The notes beneath the pieces were generated by a model. That model made no database searches, was not told the origin of the DNA, and saw only the letters and a list, made by a program, of their open reading frames with translations. A program made the position numbers and the translations under genes. DNA of 19,564 bases from CBDUWP01 sp965370955 (GTDB lineage Bacteria; Planctomycetota; Phycisphaerae; Sedimentisphaerales; Anaerobacaceae): NCBI GenBank assembly GCA_965370955.1, contig CBDUWP010000019.1, forward strand, positions 1 through 19,564, read 5' to 3'. Below are positions 14,976-19,564 of the stretch, piece by piece. The first letter of the stretch is position 1. Each line of letters begins with the position of its first letter.

Positions 14976-16276
14976 CAACAGTAATCACCGGATTTGGTGC
15001 AATAAGTCCACTTGGCCTGACGGTCGATCAGTTATGGCAGAACATTTGTCAAGGCGAAAGCGGCATTGACACGATACAAGCTTTCGATCCTGTCGGCTTT
15101 GACTGCAAGATTGGCGGCGAGGTTGACGATTTTAAGATCCAAAAACACATTCCTAAAACTTTCCGCAAATCGGTAAAGCTGATGAGTCGCGACATTAAAC
15201 TAGCGATAATTGCCGCAGAGGAAACGATCAATTCCAGCGGCCTTATTACTAAGGCAATAGCCCCTGACAACATCAACGTTGATCCGAGACGTTTTGCGAT
15301 AAATTTAGGAGCCGGCCTAATCAGCTGTGATCTAGAGGAGCTTTCCCCATCTGTATCAGCCAGCTTAACTGACGGCAAATTTGACATCAAAAAATATGGC
15401 GAACATGGCTTGCCCTTGGTGACCCCCTTGTGGCTTTTGAAATATTTGCCTAACATGCTCGCTTGCCACGTTGGGATTATCCACGACATTCAGGGCCCCA
15501 GCAACACAATAACTTGCGCCGAGACCAGCGGCCATTTAGCTATAATAGAAGCCAGCGGCGTTTTGTCTCGCGGCTCAGCCGACGTTGCTTTAGCCGGCGC
15601 AGCGGAAGCCAAGATCAACCCTATCGTTTTGATTCGCCAGTGCTTGATAAAGCGAGTTACAACTTGCGGTAATAGCGAACCTGAAAAGGCTTGCCGACCG
15701 TTTGATATTTCTGCATCAGGCTCGGTTTTCGGCGAGGCAGCAGCGATGGTTTTGCTTGAGACGGAGACACACGCCAAGAATCGATCAGCCAAGATTTATT
15801 GTGAGATCGCCGGCTTTGGCCAAAGCAACAATTTATCGACCGATTACACTCGGCTCGAATCTGACGGCAAGGGTTTACAGATTGCGATAGAGACTGCCCT
15901 TACCCAAGCCGGCATTTCAGCCGATGACATAGATTTAATAATTCCTCACGGAACAGCCATTGCCAAAGATGACAGAGCTGAATCGACTGCTATTTTCGCA
16001 GCCTTAGGCGATAAAGCCCGCGGGATTGCAGTTTTTCCGACCAAGAGTTTTTTGAGTAATACAGGAGCCGCTTCGAGCGCTCTTGACATTGTTGTAGCGG
16101 TTAAGGCGATGGAGACAGGCATAATTCCCGCCGCGATAAACTTTGATTCGCCGGCTGATGGTTGCTGCTTAAACATCAATACAAAATTGCAGAAAAAGCA
16201 GATTCGCCACACGCTTTGCTGTAGCTATACCTATGGCGGCCAGACGAGTGCGATAGTTTTAAGAAAGTGCCGGTAA
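14972..16276 (+). CDS. Beta-ketoacyl synthase family protein with altered active site (CLF-like)
   Basis: A 434-residue thiolase-fold ketosynthase. The nucleophile position is kept (Cys182 in NTITCAETSGHLAI) and the first His is kept (His326 in PHGTAIAKDD), but the second His of the KS triad is replaced: the region normally KSxxGHxxGAAG reads KSFLSNTGAASS, with Lys358 retained, Asn363 for His, and one residue fewer before Gly-Ala-Ala. The C-terminal loop SYTYGGQTSAIVL replaces the usual FGFGG. The protein is rich in Cys (about 14). Cys-His-Asn is the triad of KAS III enzymes, yet the overall sequence is FabF-like, so it may be slow, decarboxylate only, or serve as a non-condensing partner of the next ketosynthase, as chain-length factors do. 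GGAG ten bases before ATG 14972 and a 4-base overlap with the dehydratase support the start. It ends four bases before the next gene. Confidence 0.85.
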   Translation: MTTVITGFGAISPLGLTVDQLWQNICQGESGIDTIQAFDPVGFDCKIGGEVDDFKIQKHIPKTFRKSVKLMSRDIKLAIIAAEETINSSGLITKAIAPDNINVDPRRFAINLGAGLISCDLEELSPSVSASLTDGKFDIKKYGEHGLPLVTPLWLLKYLPNMLACHVGIIHDIQGPSNTITCAETSGHLAIIEASGVLSRGSADVALAGAAEAKINPIVLIRQCLIKRVTTCGNSEPEKACRPFDISASGSVFGEAAAMVLLETETHAKNRSAKIYCEIAGFGQSNNLSTDYTRLESDGKGLQIAIETALTQAGISADDIDLIIPHGTAIAKDDRAESTAIFAALGDKARGIAVFPTKSFLSNTGAASSALDIVVAVKAMETGIIPAAINFDSPADGCCLNINTKLQKKQIRHTLCCSYTYGGQTSAIVLRKCR

Positions 16277-16280
16277 CCAC

Positions 16281-17606
16281 ATGACAGATATCGACAAACA
16301 TAAGAGGATAGTCATAACAGGCATTGGCGTTGTTTGCCCGATCGGCCATAGTGTTGATGATTTTTGGCAGAACCTTCTCGACAATAAAAGTGGCGCAGCA
16401 GCTACGACAATTTTTGATGCCTCTACCTATCCGACACAATTTTCTGCTGAGGTCAAGGATTACGATCTGTCTAATTTCGTGAATAGGCCGCAGTTGCATA
16501 AGACTGCTAATCGCGGCTCATCTTTTTGTTTGGGCGCAGCCGTTCAAGCTTGCCGCCAAGCCAAGATAGACATAGAGACCGACAGCCCTAGGGACGGCAT
16601 TGACCGCACAAGGCTCGGCATATATTTAGGTGCTGGCGAGGGTTCTGTTGACAATGACGTTTTTTTCGAGGCGATAGCTGAATCTTATGATAGTGACACG
16701 AAAACTATCGATTGGGAAAGTTGGGCGAATGTTGCATTTTCCAAGATGAGTCCGATGGCTGAACTTGAGCAGGAGCCGAACATGCCCGTCACGCATCTTG
16801 GCATTTTGACTGGCGCTCGCGGTCCTGTTCGCAGTTGTTTAACAGCCTGCGCAGCCAGCACTCAAGCGATTGGCGAAGCGATGATAATGCTCCGTCAAGG
16901 CCAAGCCGACATAATGCTAACAGGCGGAGCCCATTCAATGATCCATCCTTTGGGCGTGATGGGTTTCAATCGTTTGACAGCTTTATCGACCAGAAATGAC
17001 AGTCCAGAGACAGCCAGCCGACCGTTTTCCGCAACCCGTGACGGTTTCGTGATAGGTGAAGGCGGCGCGATTTTGATAATGGAGACTCTCGAGTCAGCCA
17101 AAAAGCGTAATGTCACCCCCCTTGCCGAGCTGATTGGCTATGGCAGTACTAGCGATGCTTTTCGCGTGACGGACATGCACGCCGATGCTCGCGGGGCGAT
17201 AGGTGCGATTGAGGCAGCGATCGAAGACGCCGGAATTGACCGTTATGATATTGATTACGTCAGCACTCATGGCACGAGTACATCGGAGAACGATTCGATA
17301 GAGACCAAAGCCATCAAGGGCGTTTTCGGCGACAGAGCCGGTGACATTCCCGTCAGCAGTATCAAGAGCGTCATGGGCCATTTGATTGGTGCAACAGGTG
17401 CGACAGAGTTGATCAGCTGTATTTTAGCGATCCAAAATAACATGCTTCCAGCGACCATGAATTTGCACGATGCCGATCCTGCTTTGGATTTGGATTACGT
17501 TGCCAATAGCGCAAGACCAGCTAAGATCGATATAGCGATGAACGAATCGTTTGGGTTTGGCGGCCAGAACAACGTTGTCATAATAAAGCGATTTTCAGAT
17601 AATTAA
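16281..17606 (+). CDS. fabF: Beta-ketoacyl-ACP synthase II type (FabF-like)
   Basis: A 441-residue condensing enzyme that would extend acyl-ACP with malonyl-ACP. The full Cys-His-His triad is visible: Cys190 in LTACAASTQAIGEA, His330 in STHGTSTSEND, Lys362 and His367 in SSIKSVMGHLIGATGATE, and the oxyanion/Gly loop NESFGFGGQNNVVI near the C-terminus. It is some 28 residues longer than the Escherichia coli enzyme, mostly from an insertion at about 124-168 (IAESYDSDTKTIDWESW and following), just before the acyl-binding region, which could change chain-length preference. It starts four bases after the altered ketosynthase, so the two are almost certainly co-translated and may pair. The gene ends with TAA immediately before a ribosome-binding-site copy that begins the small ORF upstream of serS. 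Function is secure at family level; the acyl product is unknown. Confidence 0.95.
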   Translation: MTDIDKHKRIVITGIGVVCPIGHSVDDFWQNLLDNKSGAAATTIFDASTYPTQFSAEVKDYDLSNFVNRPQLHKTANRGSSFCLGAAVQACRQAKIDIETDSPRDGIDRTRLGIYLGAGEGSVDNDVFFEAIAESYDSDTKTIDWESWANVAFSKMSPMAELEQEPNMPVTHLGILTGARGPVRSCLTACAASTQAIGEAMIMLRQGQADIMLTGGAHSMIHPLGVMGFNRLTALSTRNDSPETASRPFSATRDGFVIGEGGAILIMETLESAKKRNVTPLAELIGYGSTSDAFRVTDMHADARGAIGAIEAAIEDAGIDRYDIDYVSTHGTSTSENDSIETKAIKGVFGDRAGDIPVSSIKSVMGHLIGATGATELISCILAIQNNMLPATMNLHDADPALDLDYVANSARPAKIDIAMNESFGFGGQNNVVIIKRFSDN

Positions 17607-17698
17607 GGTTTCAATATGATTGATTTAATTGGCGAGATTAAAGATACCTACTGCATTTCGAGACGCCTTCTTTTCTTTAAGGTTACACAATGATTGAT
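17603..17698 (+). repeat. Duplicated translation-initiation region upstream of serS
   Basis: Two 22-base copies (17603-17624 and 17677-17698) share TTAAGGTT, differ in five bases, then share ATGATTGAT. Each has an AAGG ribosome-binding site followed after six or seven bases by ATG. The second copy is the true serS start; the first starts a short ORF. The repeats are 74 bases apart. Confidence 0.8.
17616..17693 (+). CDS. 25-codon leader-like ORF overlapping the serS start
   Basis: ATG 17616 opens a 25-residue ORF (MIDLIGEIKDTYC, then ISRRLLFFKVTQ) ending TGA at 17691-17693, which overlaps the serS ATG at 17690 as ATGA. It has its own AAGG site. It contains a single Ser codon, so it is not a classical attenuator leader. 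It may be a relic of a partial duplication of the serS 5' end (both begin Met-Ile-Asp) or a translational coupler. No known homologue is claimed. Confidence 0.3.
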   Translation: MIDLIGEIKDTYCISRRLLFFKVTQ

Positions 17699-18964
17699 AT
17701 CAAATTGATTCGTCAGGATCCTTCGCGATATAAAAAAGCCTGTCAGGACAAGCATTTCGAAGCTGACATTGACCAGCTTTTGGATATTGATCAGCAGTTG
17801 AAAATTGCCAAGCAGAAGTTGCAGGACCTTGCTACGGACAAGAATACTATTGGCAAATCGATATCTCGGCTAGCTCTGGACGAGAAGCAGCAGGCACTTA
17901 GTCAGCTAGCCGCTTTAAAAAAACAAGAGGCCTCACTTGACGCTCAGATAAAAGAGTGTCAGCCGATTTTCGATGAGATAATGATGCAGGTTGCCGCCCC
18001 TTGTGACATTGATGTCCCTGTTGGCAAAGACGACACGGAGAATCTTGAGTTGCGTAAGGAGGGTCAGATTCGCGAGTTTGATTTTGCTCCTAAGGATCAC
18101 ATGCAGCTCGGCCTTGACCTTGACATAATTGATGTCCCTCGCGGCGTGAAGGTTGCCGGCAGCCGGAACTATTTCCTAAAGGGTGACGGAGCTTTGCTGC
18201 ATTGGGCGATTTTGCGTTTTTCTATGGACTACATGGTCGATAAAGGTTACACGCCGATGTCTGTTCCGATTTTGGCTAAAGATGAGATAATGCGCGGCAC
18301 CGGCTATTTCCCTGGCGCCGAGGAGCAGACTTACCAGATGGAGCGAGATTCGCTAAGCCTTGTTGGCACAGCTGAGGTTCCCTTGACCGCCTATTATTCC
18401 GGCGAGATTTTGCCCATAGAGCAACTTCCTATCAAACTTGTCGGCATGTCCAGTTGTTTTCGCCGTGAAGCCGGCGCAGCCGGTAAGGACACTCATGGCT
18501 TGTATCGTGTCCATCAGTTTGACAAGGTTGAGCAGGTAATCATTTGCCAAAACGACAATGACCTTAGCCAACAGTTCCACGATGAGATTTTAGCTAATTC
18601 CGAAGCCATTTTGCGAGCATTGGAATTGCCTTATAAGGTTGTCACTGTTTGCACGGGTGACATTGGTCGCGGCCAAGCCAAGAAATATGACATTGAGACA
18701 TGGATGCCTTCTCGCGATGCTTATTGCGAGACTCATAGCGCGAGCAAGTTTTATGATTTTCAGTCTCGCCGCATGAACCTTCGCTATAAGGACGCTAAAT
18801 CCAAGAGCAATCTGTTTTGCCACAGTCTCAACAATACAGTTATAGCCAGTCCTCGAATTTTGATTCCTGTTTTGGAGACCCATCAAAACTCTGACGGCTC
18901 GATAACGATACCGCAATTGCTTCGCCCCTATATGAATGGTAAGGAAAAAATTACAAAACAATAA
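17690..18964 (+). CDS. serS: Seryl-tRNA synthetase
   Basis: Class II aminoacyl-tRNA synthetase of 424 residues, the normal bacterial length, charging tRNA-Ser (and tRNA-Sec) with serine. The N-terminal long coiled-coil arm that contacts tRNA covers about 27-100 (heptads of Leu, Lys, Gln). The catalytic core has TAEVPLT at 227-233, motif 2 FRREAGAAGKDTHGLYR at 257-273, the ETHSASKFYDFQSRR segment at 347-361, and motif 3 LNNTVIASPRILIPVLE at 380-396 with Arg389, in place of the more common LNGSGLA form. ATG 17690 has AAGG seven bases upstream. It follows the ketosynthase by 84 bases, which contain a 25-codon ORF. The next gene starts within its last codons. Identity is certain; the short upstream ORF and the repeat make its translation control worth examining. 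Confidence 0.98.
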   Translation: MIDIKLIRQDPSRYKKACQDKHFEADIDQLLDIDQQLKIAKQKLQDLATDKNTIGKSISRLALDEKQQALSQLAALKKQEASLDAQIKECQPIFDEIMMQVAAPCDIDVPVGKDDTENLELRKEGQIREFDFAPKDHMQLGLDLDIIDVPRGVKVAGSRNYFLKGDGALLHWAILRFSMDYMVDKGYTPMSVPILAKDEIMRGTGYFPGAEEQTYQMERDSLSLVGTAEVPLTAYYSGEILPIEQLPIKLVGMSSCFRREAGAAGKDTHGLYRVHQFDKVEQVIICQNDNDLSQQFHDEILANSEAILRALELPYKVVTVCTGDIGRGQAKKYDIETWMPSRDAYCETHSASKFYDFQSRRMNLRYKDAKSKSNLFCHSLNNTVIASPRILIPVLETHQNSDGSITIPQLLRPYMNGKEKITKQ

Positions 18965-19564
18965 TCACGATCAAGCTTCGCCGAAAGACAGATTTTTAAC
19001 AGACCTTTTGGCGAGATCCCCTTTATTTCCTTTAGCTGTCGGATTAATTGTTGGAATTTTAGGCCAGCATATTTTTGATTTTGATAGCATTTGGCCTTGG
19101 CTTTTTGTTCTGTTCATTTCTTGTTTTTGTTCATTATTTTTTGCGATAAAGAAAGCCCGCATTTTATTGCTTTTTTCTAGCGTTTTTCTTTGTTTCGTTC
19201 CAGTTGGCGGCTTATGTTTGATGAATTATCGCCATTTGTCCCCTGCCGACATCAACAATTTCGTTATGGACAAGACCTTAGCCACGGTTTGCGGCCGCAT
19301 TGCCACAAATCCATCGATATCAGATAAAAGCAGCTGGCATTTTTCAAGATTTTCCTATAGCAAGCCCGGCACAAGCTTCATATTACAGATCGACAGTATT
19401 ATTAACGATGAATCTGTCCAAGAATTAAGCGGCAAGATATGGATGCGTATTGGCGGTCAGGCAAGTGATTTAAAACTTGGCGACAGAGTCAAGATATATT
19501 GCTGGCTCGATCGCATTTCAGGTGCTAGAAATCCGGGTGAGTTTGATTTTTCGCTATATTGTTC
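18936..19564 (+). CDS. comEC: ComEC/Rec2-type DNA-uptake channel protein, N-terminal part only (off right edge)
   Basis: Open frame of 209 codons running off the window. The protein starts MVRKKLQNNNHDQASPKDR, then LARSPLFPLAVGLIVGILGQ and further membrane segments at about residues 27-48, 52-72 and 77-95, typical of the N-terminal helices of ComEC. This is followed by a beta-rich soluble domain (TLATVCGRIATNP, GKIWMRIGGQASDLKLGDRV) ending RISGARNPGEFDFSLYC, which matches the N-terminal DUF4131 OB-fold and its PGEFD signature. In other bacteria ComEC forms the inner-membrane pore for imported single-stranded DNA. ATG 18936 is the only upstream start and overlaps the last 29 bases of serS in another frame; no ribosome-binding site is seen. 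The channel core and metallo-beta-lactamase part lie outside. Whether the organism is competent is not known from the window. Confidence 0.85.
   Translation, partial: MVRKKLQNNNHDQASPKDRFLTDLLARSPLFPLAVGLIVGILGQHIFDFDSIWPWLFVLFISCFCSLFFAIKKARILLLFSSVFLCFVPVGGLCLMNYRHLSPADINNFVMDKTLATVCGRIATNPSISDKSSWHFSRFSYSKPGTSFILQIDSIINDESVQELSGKIWMRIGGQASDLKLGDRVKIYCWLDRISGARNPGEFDFSLYC

Noticed and set aside
13543..17606. Ladderane biosynthesis cluster
   Set aside because: FabZ, ACP and ketosynthase genes fit, but the radical SAM and phytoene-desaturase-like genes expected for ladderane loci are absent from the window.
1..19564. Mobile element, prophage, defence island, tRNA or CRISPR array
   Set aside because: No transposase, integrase, terminal repeats, tRNA cloverleaf or regularly spaced repeats were seen; all sizeable ORFs have housekeeping or envelope-type assignments.

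Overview
The window looks like chromosomal DNA of a low-to-moderate G+C member of the Planctomycetota, probably close to Phycisphaerae or Sedimentisphaerales. This is inferred from gene content. The 587-residue membrane-anchored protein, the order SPFH trio / P-type ATPase / ABC ATPase / ABC-2 permease, and the cluster FabZ-(long ACP)-FabZ-KS-KS followed by serS are arrangements I associate with that phylum; no rRNA or marker tree is available here. No tRNA, rRNA, CRISPR array, insertion sequence or phage gene was seen. The DNA is gene-dense and largely operonic.

Region 1 (1-11784, minus strand) is one tightly packed series of eight genes read right to left: a seven-helix membrane protein fused to an SPFH/band-7 domain, HflC, HflK, a P1B-type heavy-metal ATPase, an ABC ATPase, an ABC-2 permease with a large extracytoplasmic domain, a single-span planctomycete-type conserved protein, and a UvrD/PcrA helicase that runs off the left edge. 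Gaps are tiny or negative, so co-transcription from a promoter near 11833-11861 is plausible. Three SPFH proteins next to a metal pump and an ABC exporter suggest a membrane scaffold or quality-control unit built around these transporters. The His/Cys-rich N-terminus of HflK and the unusual last membrane segment of the pump are the most interesting details.

Region 2 (11785-13542) holds a 204-bp divergent spacer, a stand-alone ABC-2 permease (plus strand), a perfect 10-bp inverted repeat that probably ends this gene, and a convergent short GNAT protein of the N-acetylglutamate-synthase-like type. The GNAT gene and the next operon start back to back, each with a -10 box only 9-10 bases before its ATG, suggesting leaderless or nearly leaderless mRNAs.

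Region 3 (13543-19564, plus strand) is a fatty-acyl cluster: FabZ-like dehydratase, extended acyl carrier protein, second FabZ, a degenerate ketosynthase (Cys-His-Asn instead of Cys-His-His) and a canonical FabF-type ketosynthase. It is followed by a 25-codon leader-like ORF whose start region is a near copy of the serS start, then serS, then the start of a ComEC-like DNA-uptake channel overlapping the end of serS and cut by the right edge. The two ketosynthases resemble a KS/chain-length-factor pair working with the local ACP and dehydratases; no ketoreductase, enoyl reductase or malonyl transferase is present in the window.
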